From the NCBI GenBank assembly GCA_027490095.1, contig JAIXYT010000003.1, positions 42,610 to 106,609 of the forward strand: DNA of 64,000 nucleotides, given 5' to 3'. A program made the translations under genes and the position numbers. Under the pieces are notes generated by a model. That model saw only the letters and a list, made by a program, of their open reading frames with translations. It was not told the DNA's origin and ran no database searches. Shown here in pieces: positions 17,521 through 29,024 of the stretch. The number at the start of each line of letters is the position of its first letter. Positions within the stretch are counted from its first letter, which is position 1. Source of the stretch: Sphingomonadales bacterium. GTDB lineage: Bacteria; Pseudomonadota; Alphaproteobacteria; Sphingomonadales; Sphingomonadaceae.

Positions 17521-18050
17521 GGCTTCTTCAGCGCCGCGAACGGGCTCGCAGCCGCCTTGGCAGCCGCTTCTCGCGCCTCGGCCTCTTCTTCGCTCAGCAA
17601 AAGCCGCCGCACCTCGGCCAGCACCTCCGGCGAGGCCCGGGGATAGGGGTCCAGTGCAACCGCAAGCGCCTGCGCCAGCGCTTCGCCCAGATCGATCGCC
17701 TCGCCCTCCACCGGCATCACGTCCAGCGCTTGCGGGTCCAGCTCCACCTCCTCGCCCGCCGTCTCCAGCGGCTCGAACCGCAGCTCCAGCGCCTCATCCA
17801 CATGCGCAGGCACGGGCTCGCCCGACACCACGCAGCGCTGCACCACGTCGGCCACCAGCCGCCCGGTCGCGCGCGCGCCGGCGCCTGCGCGCACCACGGA
17901 AAGCGTGCCCTCCAGCCGCGCGATCGCCTCCAGGTCGAACCGCTCGGCCAGTGCCGCCCGCGCGTCTTCGGGCGCCACCAGCGGATAGTCCTGCGGCCGC
18001 GGCGACAGCTTCACCAGCTGCACCACCACCCGCCATTCGCCCCCGCTCAC
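17517..18050 (-). CDS. DUF177 family protein (YceD-like, 23S rRNA accumulation)
   Basis: This 177-residue protein of the DUF177/YceD family is linked in E. coli and plants to 23S rRNA accumulation. The core seen is a VVQRCVVSGEPVPAHVDEAL segment with the conserved Cys of the family, the acidic VELDPQALDVMPVEGEAIDLGEALAQALALALDP-like stretch (region 60-140) and a C-terminal SPFAAL tail, common in this family. The start is GTG at 18050, overlapping the stop of the upstream chaperone gene (GTGA). In most proteobacteria DUF177 precedes rpmF and plsX; here it is coupled to a bc1 chaperone and an aminotransferase instead. Confidence 0.85.
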   Translation of the reverse strand: MSGGEWRVVVQLVKLSPRPQDYPLVAPEDARAALAERFDLEAIARLEGTLSVVRAGAGARATGRLVADVVQRCVVSGEPVPAHVDEALELRFEPLETAGEEVELDPQALDVMPVEGEAIDLGEALAQALAVALDPYPRASPEVLAEVRRLLLSEEEAEAREAAAKAAASPFAALKKP

Positions 18051-18559
18051 CGGATCTCCCCCTTCAGCAGCGCGTCGGTCGGCGCTGCCGCAATCCGCGC
18101 CTTCAGCGCCCGCACCGCGACGGCCAGGTCCTCGGCCGCCCCGTCGGCCGGGCTTCCGCGATAGACATTGCGCGCCAGCGCCTCGGCCAGTTCGGCCTCG
18201 GGCGCGCCCGCGGCCAGCGCCTTGCGATACACCCCAAGCCGCCCGCCCAGCGCGCTCATCACCTTCCCCATATGCTTGCCGATCACCATGTCGCCGATGC
18301 CGATGTCCCGCAGCGACCCGTCCATGTCGTCGACGAACCGTTCGGTCAGCAGCGCATTCTCCCGCCGCAGGTCCAGCTCTTCCAGGCGCAGCAACACCAG
18401 GCAACTCACCAGCGCCACCATGTCGAACCGCCCGTCCACCGTGTCGGCCACGCCGTGCCGCAGGTAAAAGCGCGGCTCCCGCGCCGTCTCGGTGATCCAG
18501 CTCCACAGCCCCATCAGGGGCGGAGCGGGCGGGTTCAGCAGGCGGGAAAGGAACGACAT
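18047..18559 (-). CDS. ubiquinol-cytochrome c chaperone family protein (CBP3-like)
   Basis: This 170-residue protein of the CBP3/UQCC1 family assists synthesis or assembly of cytochrome b of the bc1 complex. Recognisable segments are FYLRHGVADTVDGRFDMVAL near residue 30, LVLLRLEE, and FVDDMDGSLRDIGIGD followed by MGKVMSALGGRLGVY. ATG at 18559 (MSFLSRLL) is chosen because homology begins there. It is first in the unit with DUF177 and the aminotransferase and is divergent from bamE, an arrangement I associate with sphingomonads. Confidence 0.88.
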   Translation of the reverse strand: MSFLSRLLNPPAPPLMGLWSWITETAREPRFYLRHGVADTVDGRFDMVALVSCLVLLRLEELDLRRENALLTERFVDDMDGSLRDIGIGDMVIGKHMGKVMSALGGRLGVYRKALAAGAPEAELAEALARNVYRGSPADGAAEDLAVAVRALKARIAAAPTDALLKGEIR

Positions 18560-18747
18560 GGCGATATCCTGACAAGATGTCCCGGGCAGGCACGTCACGC
18601 GCGCCTGCGACGAGCCGAAAGCGCCTTGCTTGCAAGCCCCGGCCCGAGCGCGCATATGGCCCGCACAGGGGTTGCCCGCAAGCGGGGCAGCCTGTCCCAC
18701 GCGCCTGCCGCCCCGGCGCCGGCGCGCCGTGACCACCCGGAGTGCAA

Positions 18748-19215
18748 ATGCCGAACCGCCGCCTTCCGATCCTCCTTCTCGCAGCCGCCGCGCTCGGCAC
18801 CGCTGCCTGCGCCGACCGGCAGATCCAGAACAACCAGGGCTATATCGCCGACGAAGAGCTCGCCAACAGCGTGCAGCCCGGCGTCGACAACAAGGAATCG
18901 GTCGAAAAGGCCCTGGGGCGCCCTACGCTCGCCAGCAAGTGGGACAACAATGTCTGGTACTACATCTCGCGCAACACCCGGCAGCTGGCCTTCGCCCGCC
19001 CGGTGCCTGCCACCCAGCGTGTCCTGATCATCCGCTTCGCGCCCGACGGCTCGGTCGCCGCCGTCGACCGCCGCGGCCTCGAACAGGTGGCCGACCTCAC
19101 ACCCAACAGCGACAAGACCCCGACACTCGGCCGCGAGTCGACCCTGCTGGAAGACCTGTTCGGGAATATCGGAACCGTGGGTGCCGCGCCTGGTGGAGGG
19201 GGACCACCCCAGTAG
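18748..19215 (+). CDS. bamE: outer-membrane assembly lipoprotein BamE (SmpA/OmlA domain)
   Basis: This 155-residue small lipoprotein belongs to the BAM complex, which inserts beta-barrel proteins into the outer membrane. The signal peptide ends in a lipobox-like TAAC, the cysteine being lipidated. The SmpA/OmlA domain follows: GYIADEEL, VQPGVDNKESVEKALGRPT (the conserved turn) and WYYISRNTRQ. A Gly/Pro tail closes the protein. ATG at 18748 has CGGAG six bases upstream; the GTG at 18742 in the same frame is less likely. The protein works with the SurA and LptD encoded elsewhere in the window. Confidence 0.9.
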   Translation: MPNRRLPILLLAAAALGTAACADRQIQNNQGYIADEELANSVQPGVDNKESVEKALGRPTLASKWDNNVWYYISRNTRQLAFARPVPATQRVLIIRFAPDGSVAAVDRRGLEQVADLTPNSDKTPTLGRESTLLEDLFGNIGTVGAAPGGGGPPQ

Positions 19216-19270
19216 GGGTGGTCAGGCGGCCGAGCTTGGTGCGCAGCACCAACGCACGGACTCGCCGTCC

Positions 19271-19387
19271 CCGGCCGGCCGGCGGAGTCGGCGATCTCTA
19301 TCGCCGGCCCGTCCGACGAGTCGGGCTTTGCCCGACTTTCTTTCTGTCCTTCATTTTCATGCGGACTCGCACGGCTGAGCCGCGCGA
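19271..19387 (-). repeat. two-hairpin composite repeat, copy C2
   Basis: Read on the minus strand: hairpin 1 around 19369-19385, GAGTCCGC box (complement of 19361-19368), ATGAA and a purine-rich tract, hairpin 2 GTCGGGCAAAGCCCGAC (complement of 19320-19336), then CTCGTCGGACGGG and a tail ending GACTCCGCCGGCC. The tail differs from C1 at only two positions over about 40 bases. The first hairpin is shared with C3, so the two copies diverge from one palindrome with 15-bp perfect arms (19356-19370 and 19384-19398). Confidence 0.75.
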
Positions 19388-19444
19388 GTCCGCATGAAGA
19401 ACAAAGGCAAGAAAGTGCGCGGCAAAGCCGCGCCGTCGGACAAG
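19369..19444 (+). repeat. two-hairpin composite repeat, copy C3
   Basis: Hairpin 1 (19369-19385, shared with C2), GAGTCCGC (19386-19393), ATGAA and a purine-rich tract, hairpin 2 GCGCGGCAAAGCCGCGC (19417-19433), then CGTCGGAC. The stem of hairpin 2 differs from C1, C2, C4 and C5, yet all seven base pairs are kept around the AAA loop. Confidence 0.75.
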
Positions 19445-19446
19445 TC

Positions 19447-19478
19447 AAAAAGGGCGGGGGTAGAGACCCCCGCCCTTT
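19447..19478 (-). terminator. intrinsic terminator of hppA
   Basis: AAAGGGCGGGGGT and ACCCCCGCCCTTT form a 13-bp perfect stem with a four-base loop. On the minus strand it is followed by a run of T (CCCTTTTTGAC). It lies about 70 bp after the hppA stop and can also stop plus-strand reading from bamE. Confidence 0.85.
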
Positions 19479-19546
19479 CGCTTGCCGGCCGAGCCTTCGG
19501 CGAGTCCGCCGGCTAGCGCTGCGCGCCAGCGGCGGCCGCCTTCAGC

Positions 19547-21706
19547 TTAGCCATGCGCAAGCGCAGCCAGAAGCAACAGCGCCACGATATTGGTAATCTT
19601 GATCATCGGGTTCACCGCAGGCCCCGCCGTATCCTTGTACGGGTCGCCCACGGTATCGCCGGTCACCGCGGCCTTGTGTGCCTCGGATCCCTTTCCGCCG
19701 TGGTTGCCGTCCTCGATATACTTCTTGGCATTGTCCCAGGCTCCGCCTCCGCTCGTCATCGAGATGGCAACGAAGATGCCGGAGACGATCACGCCCATCA
19801 GCAGCGCACCAAGGGCGGCAAAGCCGTTGGCCTGCCCTGCAATCGCCGTGATCACGAAATACACCACCACCGGCGCCAGCACCGGAAGCAGCGAGGGGAT
19901 GATCATCTCCTTGATCGCGGCTTCCGTCACCAGGCCGACAGTCCGCGCATAATCCGGCTTGGAGGTGCCCTCCATGATGCCCGGGTTGGTGCGGAACTGG
20001 TGGCGCACTTCCTCGACGACGGCTCCGGCCGCCCGACCGACAGCCGTCATCCCCATCGCCCCGAAGATATAGGGCAGCAGGGCGCCAAGCAGCAGGCCGA
20101 CGATCACGTACGGGTTCGACAACGAGAAATCGACCGTCAGCTCCCCGAAGAACTTGTCGAGATCGGCCGTGTAGGCGTTGAACAGCACCAGCGCGGCAAG
20201 CCCCGCCGATCCGATCGCATAGCCCTTGGTGACGGCCTTGGTGGTGTTCCCCACCGCGTCCAGCGCGTCGGTGCGCTCACGCACCTCGCCTTCCAGGCCC
20301 GCCATCTCGGCAATGCCCCCGGCGTTGTCGGTCACCGGGCCATAGGCGTCCAGCGCAACCACCATGCCGGCCAGCGCCAGCATCGCGGTCGCGGCATAGC
20401 CGATCCCGATCACGCCCGCGAACTGGTAGGCGATGATCATCCCGGCGCAGATCACCAGCGTGGGAAGCGCAGTCGCTTCCATGCTGATGGCCAGCCCCTG
20501 GATGATGTTGGTGCCATGGCCGGTTTCGGATGCCTTGGCGATCGACCGAACCGGCCGATAGGGCGTGCCGGTGTAATATTCGGTGATCCACACCAGCAGG
20601 CCCGTCACCACCAGGCCCACCATCATGCTGAGGAACAGGTCCATCGGCGTGAAGCCGCCGATCAGTCGCGGCTCTTCGATCACGGTCAGCATGTCGGGGC
20701 CCAGCATCGCCGGCCCGGCGGCCGCAGCCGTCGCGCCGCCAACCACCGCATGCATGTCCGGAAACACCAGCGTGGTCGCCAGATAGAGCGCCGGGATGGA
20801 GGCAACCGCCGACACGATGAAGCCCTTGTAGAGCGCGCCCATGATGTTCTTGGAGCTGCCCAGCTTCACGAAATAGGTGCCGAGGATCGATGTGATGATG
20901 CACACTCCGCCCGCCAGCAGCGGCAGCGCCATCAGCTGGCCGAGGTAGGGTCCGCCGATCAGCAGCGCGGTCAGCACCATGGTGGCACCCACCGTCACCA
21001 CATAGGTCTCGAACAGGTCGGCCGCCATGCCGGCGCAGTCGCCGACATTGTCGCCCACATTGTCCGCGATCACGGCCGGGTTGCGGGGGTCGTCCTCGGG
21101 GATTCCGGCTTCCACCTTGCCCACAAGGTCCGCGCCCACATCGGCCGCCTTGGTGAAGATGCCGCCGCCAAGCCGCGCGAAGATGGAGATCAGCGAGGCG
21201 CCCAGCGCAAGCGCCACCAGGCTGTCGATCACCACCCGGTCATCGACCGCAAGGCCGAGCGAACGCGTGAGGAAATAGAAGTAACCCGCGATCGCAAGCA
21301 GCGCGAGGCCGGCCACCAGCATGCCGGTGATGGCGCCCGCGCGGAACGCCAGCGTCAGGCCCGCCTGCAGCCCCGATCGCGCGGCTTCCGCCGTGCGCAC
21401 GTTCGCCCGCACTGAGATGTTCATCCCGATGAAGCCCGTCACGCCGGACAGCACCGCGCCCAGCAGGAAGCCGATTGCCGGATAGATTCCGAAGAACAGA
21501 TAGACGATCACCAGCGCGACGACGCCGACGACGGCGATCGCGCTGTACTGCTTCTTCAGGTAGGCGCCCGCACCTTCCTGGATGGCGGCCGCGATTTCCT
21601 GCATCCGTGCATTGCCCGCGGGTGCCGCAAGCACCTGGCGCGTGGTCAACAGGCCATACAGCACGGCGATACCGCCGCACAGGATGGCAATGAGAACAAA
21701 ATCCAT
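19547..21706 (-). CDS. hppA: K+-independent membrane-bound proton-translocating pyrophosphatase
   Basis: This 719-residue inner-membrane pump couples PPi hydrolysis to H+ export. About 16 membrane segments are seen. The PPi/Mg site is in [20 protein letters not shown] and the following [19 protein letters not shown] (about residues 190-240), with a second acidic cluster in [19 protein letters not shown] and a third near the C-terminus ([18 protein letters not shown]). The diagnostic motif GNTTKA (Lys about residue 490) marks the potassium-independent class; potassium-dependent enzymes have Ala there. The start at 21706 ([12 protein letters not shown]) begins directly with membrane segment 1. 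It is monocistronic with a strong terminator. Confidence 0.95.
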   Translation of the reverse strand: MDFVLIAILCGGIAVLYGLLTTRQVLAAPAGNARMQEIAAAIQEGAGAYLKKQYSAIAVVGVVALVIVYLFFGIYPAIGFLLGAVLSGVTGFIGMNISVRANVRTAEAARSGLQAGLTLAFRAGAITGMLVAGLALLAIAGYFYFLTRSLGLAVDDRVVIDSLVALALGASLISIFARLGGGIFTKAADVGADLVGKVEAGIPEDDPRNPAVIADNVGDNVGDCAGMAADLFETYVVTVGATMVLTALLIGGPYLGQLMALPLLAGGVCIITSILGTYFVKLGSSKNIMGALYKGFIVSAVASIPALYLATTLVFPDMHAVVGGATAAAAGPAMLGPDMLTVIEEPRLIGGFTPMDLFLSMMVGLVVTGLLVWITEYYTGTPYRPVRSIAKASETGHGTNIIQGLAISMEATALPTLVICAGMIIAYQFAGVIGIGYAATAMLALAGMVVALDAYGPVTDNAGGIAEMAGLEGEVRERTDALDAVGNTTKAVTKGYAIGSAGLAALVLFNAYTADLDKFFGELTVDFSLSNPYVIVGLLLGALLPYIFGAMGMTAVGRAAGAVVEEVRHQFRTNPGIMEGTSKPDYARTVGLVTEAAIKEMIIPSLLPVLAPVVVYFVITAIAGQANGFAALGALLMGVIVSGIFVAISMTSGGGAWDNAKKYIEDGNHGGKGSEAHKAAVTGDTVGDPYKDTAGPAVNPMIKITNIVALLLLAALAHG

Positions 21707-21851
21707 GTCTCCCCAACCCCTTGTGTTGTCGGGCGCCGCCCCTCCCGAGGGCGGGCGCCGGTTGCACCCCAGCCGGCAAGGCATGGGGGCTTGAGGGCAG
21801 GTTGTGGCAAAGCCATGAGCAGCGCGCAAGGCGTCGTGCCCGAAACCAGGC

Positions 21852-22793
21852 TCACCTATGTTGATAGCCCAGATGCGCCGGCGCCACCCCGTCGAGTGTC
21901 AGGCCAGCACCCGGCACCAGCCTCCCGATGCACGCAACCGGCGCCCGTGCGGCATCCGCGGCTGCCCGCACGGCCTCGCCGGCCCCGTCGGGTGCTGCGA
22001 ACAGCAGCTCATAATCGTCGCCCGACGCCGCCAGCTCCGGAACCGGCACCCCGCTCGCCCGCGCCGCGGCACTCAGCGGGATGGCGGCACCCGATATCTC
22101 AACCCCCAGCCCCGAGGCCTCCGCCAGCCGCGCGGCATCGATCAGCAATCCGTCCGACACATCCATCGCAGCCGACGCAACGCCGCGCAGCGCCAGCCCC
22201 AGCGCAAGCCGCGGCACCGGCCGCCGATAGCGCTTCAGCAGCAGCGCATCATCGGCGCCGAACCGCCCGCCCTGTGCAACCCTCAGCCCAAGGCCCGCAT
22301 CCCCGATCGTCCCGCTCACCCACAGCGCGTCCCCGGCAGAAGCCCCCATCCGTCCCAGCGCTCCGCCGGGCGGCACACTCCCCAGCGCGGTCAGCGCCAG
22401 CACGCTTGCAGGGCCGGACCGGATCGTGTCCCCGCCCAGCAGCGGCACGCCGAACCGCTCCAGCGCCTGCGAAAGCCCGCGCACCAGCCCGGCCGCCGAG
22501 TCGGCTGCGCGTCCCGCGCCGATCCCGGCCCCCATCAGCACGCCGACGGGTCGTGCGCCCATCGCCGCCAGGTCCGACAGGTTCACCGCCGCCAGCTTCC
22601 ACCCGATATCGGCCGCCGGGCAATCGGCCGTGAAGTGCACGCCCTCGGCCAGCATGTCATGGGTCGCGACCAGGTCCATCCCCAGCGGCCAGCCCAGCAC
22701 CGCTGCATCATCCCTCAGCCCGCGCGCCGCCTCGTGGGTCGCAATCCCGCGCAACTGCCGAAGCAGCCCTGCTTCCAGGCTCTCGTCAGCCAT
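21852..22793 (-). CDS. thiL: thiamine-monophosphate kinase
   Basis: This 313-residue enzyme makes thiamine diphosphate from the monophosphate with ATP, the last step of the pathway. The family pattern is intact: GLRDDAAVL near residue 26, [11 protein letters not shown] near 46, [12 protein letters not shown] near 75, [10 protein letters not shown] near 117 and SGDDYELLF near 263, with Asp residues that bind Mg. Length is normal. The start at 22793 overlaps nusB by 8 bp, the usual nusB-thiL arrangement in proteobacteria, so the pair is co-transcribed. Confidence 0.94.
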   Translation of the reverse strand: MADESLEAGLLRQLRGIATHEAARGLRDDAAVLGWPLGMDLVATHDMLAEGVHFTADCPAADIGWKLAAVNLSDLAAMGARPVGVLMGAGIGAGRAADSAAGLVRGLSQALERFGVPLLGGDTIRSGPASVLALTALGSVPPGGALGRMGASAGDALWVSGTIGDAGLGLRVAQGGRFGADDALLLKRYRRPVPRLALGLALRGVASAAMDVSDGLLIDAARLAEASGLGVEISGAAIPLSAAARASGVPVPELAASGDDYELLFAAPDGAGEAVRAAADAARAPVACIGRLVPGAGLTLDGVAPAHLGYQHR

Positions 22794-23262
22794 CCGCGGC
22801 GCGAACGCTCCGCCCCAGCCGGTCGAGCAGCGCATTCACGAACCCTGCCTCGCGGGTCTCATAGAAGGCGTGCGCCACATCGACATATTCCGACACCACG
22901 GCCGCGCGCGGCACATCGGGCCGCGCCACCAGCTCATAGGCGCCCGCGCGCAGGATCTGCAGCATCAGCCGGTCCAGCCGCTCAAGCGTCCAGCCCTCGC
23001 CGAGATACTGCGTCACCAGCCCATCGATCTCGTCCACCCGCGCAAGCGTGCCCGTCACCACATCGTCGAAAAAGCCCTGGTCGGCCGCCGCCAGCGGCTC
23101 GTCCTCCACCTCGGTGCCCAGGCGGTGGTCGTGGAATTCGGCCAGCAGCTTTGCCTGCGGCGTCCCGGCAGAGGCATGCTGATAAAGCGCCTGCACGGCC
23201 GCCAGCCGGGCCGCAGACCGGCGCCGACGCGCCTCTGTCGGGTTCATGTTCGCGGATGTCAT
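22786..23262 (-). CDS. nusB: transcription antitermination factor NusB
   Basis: This 158-residue all-helical RNA-binding protein works with S10 (NusE) in rRNA antitermination. Typical segments are ARLAAVQALYQ at the N-terminus, DQGFFDDVVTGTLARVDEID in the middle, LDRLMLQILRAGAYEL, and VVSEYVDVAHAFYETREAGFVNALLDRL at the C-terminus (in parts). Residue order and length match alphaproteobacterial NusB. It is the promoter-proximal gene of nusB-thiL and divergent from the gene at 23350, leaving 87 bp for both promoters. Confidence 0.94.
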   Translation of the reverse strand: MTSANMNPTEARRRRSAARLAAVQALYQHASAGTPQAKLLAEFHDHRLGTEVEDEPLAAADQGFFDDVVTGTLARVDEIDGLVTQYLGEGWTLERLDRLMLQILRAGAYELVARPDVPRAAVVSEYVDVAHAFYETREAGFVNALLDRLGRSVRAADG

Positions 23263-23349
23263 CGCCGCCCCTTAGCGCCCGTCCTGCCCTTTTGCGAGGG
23301 TTGAGGCGGTGGCGTCGGTCGGCCACCATACCGATCGGGGAGACACACT

Positions 23350-24441
23350 GTGCTGACCAAGGCCGACGACTATCCGGTGCACCAGCGCCCGGAACCCATC
23401 GCGTGCTCCGGCACCGACCGCAACTTCTACGATCGCTACTTCTTCAACGCCCAGTCGCCCGACGGCAGCCGCTTCCTCGCCGCCGCGCTGGGCGTCTATC
23501 CGCACCTCAATGTCATGGACGCAGCCGTCTGCTGGATGGAGGGCGGCCGGCAGCGCTCGGTCTTCGCCTCCCGCCTCCTCGCCTCAGAGCGCATGGACAC
23601 CCAGGTCGGCCCCGTCACGGTCGAGGTCGTCGAACCCCTGAAGCGCCTGCGCCTCACGCTCGCCGAAACCGACGGCCTCTCCGCCGACCTCCTCTTCGAA
23701 GGCCGCCACGCCCCCATCGAGGAGCCACGCTTCACCTGGCGGCAGGGCCCGCGCACCATCATGGACGTGACGCGCATGACGCAGAACGTCGCCGTCTCGG
23801 GCGCGATCACCGCAGACGGCACCCGGATCGACGCCAACGGCTGGCACGGCACGCGCGACCGCAGCTGGGGCATCCGCCCGATCGGCGCAGCCGATCCGCA
23901 GCCCGCGGCGCCCCCGGTTCCACCCCAGTTCTACTGGCTCTGGGCCCCGATCAACTTCCAGGCCCACGCCCTCTTCTTCCACACCAACGATGACGCCTCG
24001 GGAAATCCCTGGAACCGCTCAGCCGTCCTCGTCGACCTCGCAAGCGGCGCGGAAACGAAGCTCGGCAGTCCTGCCTTCGCCCTGCCCTACCGCCCCGGCA
24101 CCCGCCGGGCAGCCTCGGCCACCCTCACCGGACTCACCGCGCAGGGTCCCGTCACCGTCCGCCTCACGCCCGGCGCAGAATTCCATATGCATGGGCTGGG
24201 CTACGGCCATCCCCGCTTCGGCCATGGCGGTTGGCGGGGCGAACTCGACGTCCAGGCCGAACGCTTCGATGCCGCCAACGCCGACGCGACAAGCCCCTTG
24301 AACGCCCACCTCCAGGCCCTCGTCGCAGCGGAACTCACCCTCCCCTCGGGCGAAGTCCACCAGGGCCGCGGCGTCCTCGAGCAGCTCTTCATCGGCGCCC
24401 ACGCGCCGTCGGGCTTCCGGGAGCTGTTCGACCTTGCCTGA
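23350..24441 (+). CDS. conserved hypothetical protein, possible lipocalin-like (AttH/CrtC-type) fold
   Basis: This is a 363-residue soluble protein without signal peptide. It shows alternating beta-rich stretches with aromatic and Gly residues: YDRYFFNAQSPDG near residue 27, GNPWNRSA near 220 and HMHGLGYGHPRFGHGGW near 280, where clustered His and Trp residues suggest a ligand pocket. RDRSWGIRP near 175 is the kind of motif seen in AttH/hydroxyneurosporene-synthase-like double-lipocalin proteins; this assignment is a guess from pattern. The start is GTG at 23350 after a GGGGAGA site. It is followed, with overlap, by an APH-type kinase and a small gene, so the three probably act together. Confidence 0.6.
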   Translation: MLTKADDYPVHQRPEPIACSGTDRNFYDRYFFNAQSPDGSRFLAAALGVYPHLNVMDAAVCWMEGGRQRSVFASRLLASERMDTQVGPVTVEVVEPLKRLRLTLAETDGLSADLLFEGRHAPIEEPRFTWRQGPRTIMDVTRMTQNVAVSGAITADGTRIDANGWHGTRDRSWGIRPIGAADPQPAAPPVPPQFYWLWAPINFQAHALFFHTNDDASGNPWNRSAVLVDLASGAETKLGSPAFALPYRPGTRRAASATLTGLTAQGPVTVRLTPGAEFHMHGLGYGHPRFGHGGWRGELDVQAERFDAANADATSPLNAHLQALVAAELTLPSGEVHQGRGVLEQLFIGAHAPSGFRELFDLA

Positions 24442-25429
24442 GCTCGAAGACCGCCTGTCGGCCCTCCTCACCCGCCTCGACGGGACGCCCACGTCCGTCG
24501 ACGAGCTCAGCCGCTTTCACGGCGGCGCCGCCCGCGAAACCTGGCGCCTGCGCGCCACCAACGCGCAAGGGCAGCGCTGGCTCGTCATGCGCCGGGACCC
24601 GGCCTCCAGCCTCATCGACACCTCGCGCGCCGCCGAATTCCATGTGCTGGGCCGCGCCCACGCCGCCGGCCTGCCCGCCCCTCAGCCCCTGCATCTCGAC
24701 CAGACCGGCGCGGACCTCGGCGCCCCCGGCTTCCTGATGGCCGAGATTCCCGGCGGCCACGCCTGCTCCCCCTTCGAGCCGGACGTCTACGGCGCCGCCG
24801 CCGCCGAAACCGGCAAGGCCCTCTTCACCGCGCTCGGCCGCCTCCACGCCCTGGTCCCCGACGCCGCAGACCGCGCCGCCCTCCCCCACCAGGACGCCGC
24901 CGGCCGCCTCGCCCACTGGAAGGCCGAGATCGCAGCGCACAGGCTTCGCCCCGAACCCATCGCAGACGCCGCCTGCCGCTGGCTCGAGGCCAGTATCCCG
25001 CCCCCTTCCGGCCCCGAAACCATCGTCCACGGCGATTTCCGCTCGGGCAATTTCCTGGTCGACGACCAGAACCGCCTGATCGCCATCCTCGACTGGGAAA
25101 TGGCCCACATCGGCGACCCCATGGAAGATCTCGCCTGGGTGATGGACCCGCTCTGGGGCCATGGCATGGAGGGCGTCGTCGCCGGCACCTGCACCCGCGA
25201 AGCCGCCATCGACGCGTGGGAAACCGCCTCCGGCCGCACCTTCGACGCGGCAAGCTGGGCCTGGTGGCGCCTCTTCGCCGGATTCCAGGGCCTCGCCATC
25301 TGGATCACCTCCAGCTTCGAGGTCGCGCACGGCCGAACCGCAGACCCCTCGATGATCTTCGCCGGAATCCTCCCCTACCGATTCCACAATCGCATGGTCG
25401 CGCGCCTCCTCAAGGAGCTTACGGCATGA
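24434..25429 (+). CDS. APH-type phosphotransferase (ACAD10/FadE36-like group)
   Basis: This 331-residue protein has the aminoglycoside-phosphotransferase kinase fold. The catalytic loop is IVHGDFRSGNFLV (Asp and Asn), and the metal-binding motif is AILDWEMAHIGDP near residue 220. The N-terminal lobe has the glycine-containing FHGGAARETWRL near residue 30. The DWE rather than DFD/DWD form and the ISSSF-like C-terminal helices are typical of the ACAD10-N-terminal-like group that phosphorylates hydroxy-acyl substrates, not of antibiotic-resistance enzymes. It starts with TTG at 24434, overlapping the preceding stop, and ends overlapping the next ATG. The substrate is unknown. Confidence 0.82.
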   Translation: MPELEDRLSALLTRLDGTPTSVDELSRFHGGAARETWRLRATNAQGQRWLVMRRDPASSLIDTSRAAEFHVLGRAHAAGLPAPQPLHLDQTGADLGAPGFLMAEIPGGHACSPFEPDVYGAAAAETGKALFTALGRLHALVPDAADRAALPHQDAAGRLAHWKAEIAAHRLRPEPIADAACRWLEASIPPPSGPETIVHGDFRSGNFLVDDQNRLIAILDWEMAHIGDPMEDLAWVMDPLWGHGMEGVVAGTCTREAAIDAWETASGRTFDAASWAWWRLFAGFQGLAIWITSSFEVAHGRTADPSMIFAGILPYRFHNRMVARLLKELTA

Positions 25430-25851
25430 GCCTCGATCTCTCCCAGTCGCTCGCCAGCCTCGGCGCCGGGCAGGCGATGCTGGTCGCCCCCACGCTCGGC
25501 GAAGGCTATACCGGCAAGACCGCCGGCTCGATCGCCTTCCTGCTGTTCCTGCTGGCAAACGGCCTCGAGGCACGCCTCGCCCGCCGCCCGGCACTCACCG
25601 CCGGGCTGGAGGCTCTTGTGGCACAGGCCCCGCCGGCGGCCTGCGCCGATCCCGCGATGGCGGCCGCGCTGTCCGCCATGCGCGACACGCCGGCCGACGA
25701 TCCCCAACGCTTCGACCGGCTGATGGGGGCGCTCGCCGCACTCCACGCCTGGGCCGACGCCGCCGATCCCCCGCTTGCCGCCCGCTGCCTCGACTGGCTC
25801 GTCCTGTGGGCCGACAGCGAACATCTCGAAATCCCCGCCCTTCCGGCCTGA
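25426..25851 (+). CDS. small conserved hypothetical protein in the kinase operon
   Basis: This is a 141-residue protein of unknown function. It looks mostly helical, with an Ala/Leu-rich body; a hydrophobic stretch (residues about 30-48, GSIAFLLFLLANGLEARL) could be an amphipathic or buried helix rather than a true membrane segment. The C-terminal half carries WADAADPPLAARCLDWLVLWAD, and the end is acidic. ATG at 25426 overlaps the kinase stop (ATGA), so it is translationally coupled and likely a partner of the kinase. No family is recognised. Confidence 0.7.
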   Translation: MSLDLSQSLASLGAGQAMLVAPTLGEGYTGKTAGSIAFLLFLLANGLEARLARRPALTAGLEALVAQAPPAACADPAMAAALSAMRDTPADDPQRFDRLMGALAALHAWADAADPPLAARCLDWLVLWADSEHLEIPALPA

Positions 25852-26002
25852 GGATCCACACGGCACATCCGGGCGCTTGACCAGATGCGGGAACAGGTGC
25901 GAGAGCCCGCGTTCAGAATTCGGCAACGGTGCCCCGTGCAAAGGCGCCGAACTGCCGGTCGGCACGCTCCCCCCCGCGGGAGCCACAAAGGAGAGTGGGC
26001 AC

Positions 26003-28820
<2,818 letters not shown>

Positions 28821-28879
28821 CCGGCCGGAGCCTGGAGGAAAAATGCGCAGCATTTGTGCGAAGGCCTCCGGACTCGGCA

Positions 28880-29006
28880 AACGCGCGGCCGGCCCGCGAT
28901 TGGCGGAGTCCGCCAATCGACGGGACCGACGGCGTGGCTTTGCCACGCAATCTTCCTTCCTTTCTACCCTCTCCCCAGCGGACTCGACGGCTTTGCCGTC
29001 GGCCGC
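28880..29006 (-). repeat. two-hairpin composite repeat, copy C4
   Basis: Read on the minus strand: hairpin 1 GACGGCAAAGCCGTC (complement of 28986-29000), GAGTCCGC (complement of 28978-28985), TGGGGAGAGGG and a purine-rich tract, hairpin 2 GCGTGGCAAAGCCACGC (complement of 28932-28948), CGTCGGTCC and a GGCGGACTCCGCC palindrome (about 28903-28915). It is inserted between guaB and the RsmB-like gene in opposite orientation to both. It ends about 20 bp before the GTG start. Confidence 0.75.
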
Positions 29007-29024
29007 GTCGGCCGCCCTCTAGCC

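Larger units (their letters stand above)
19216..19546. other. convergent intergenic region filled with structured repeats
   Basis: This 331-bp gap between bamE (+) and hppA (-) holds no gene. It contains two head-to-head copies (C2, C3) of the two-hairpin repeat, a strong terminator for hppA, and a GGCGAGTCCGCCG...TAGCGC module (about 19489-19535) that recurs in nearly the same place after the phasin gene at 34.77 kb. See those entries. Confidence 0.75.

Noticed and set aside
24434..25429. Aminoglycoside-resistance kinase
   Set aside because: The kinase fold is shared, but the DWE-type metal motif and neighbours fit the ACAD10-like group, not resistance enzymes.
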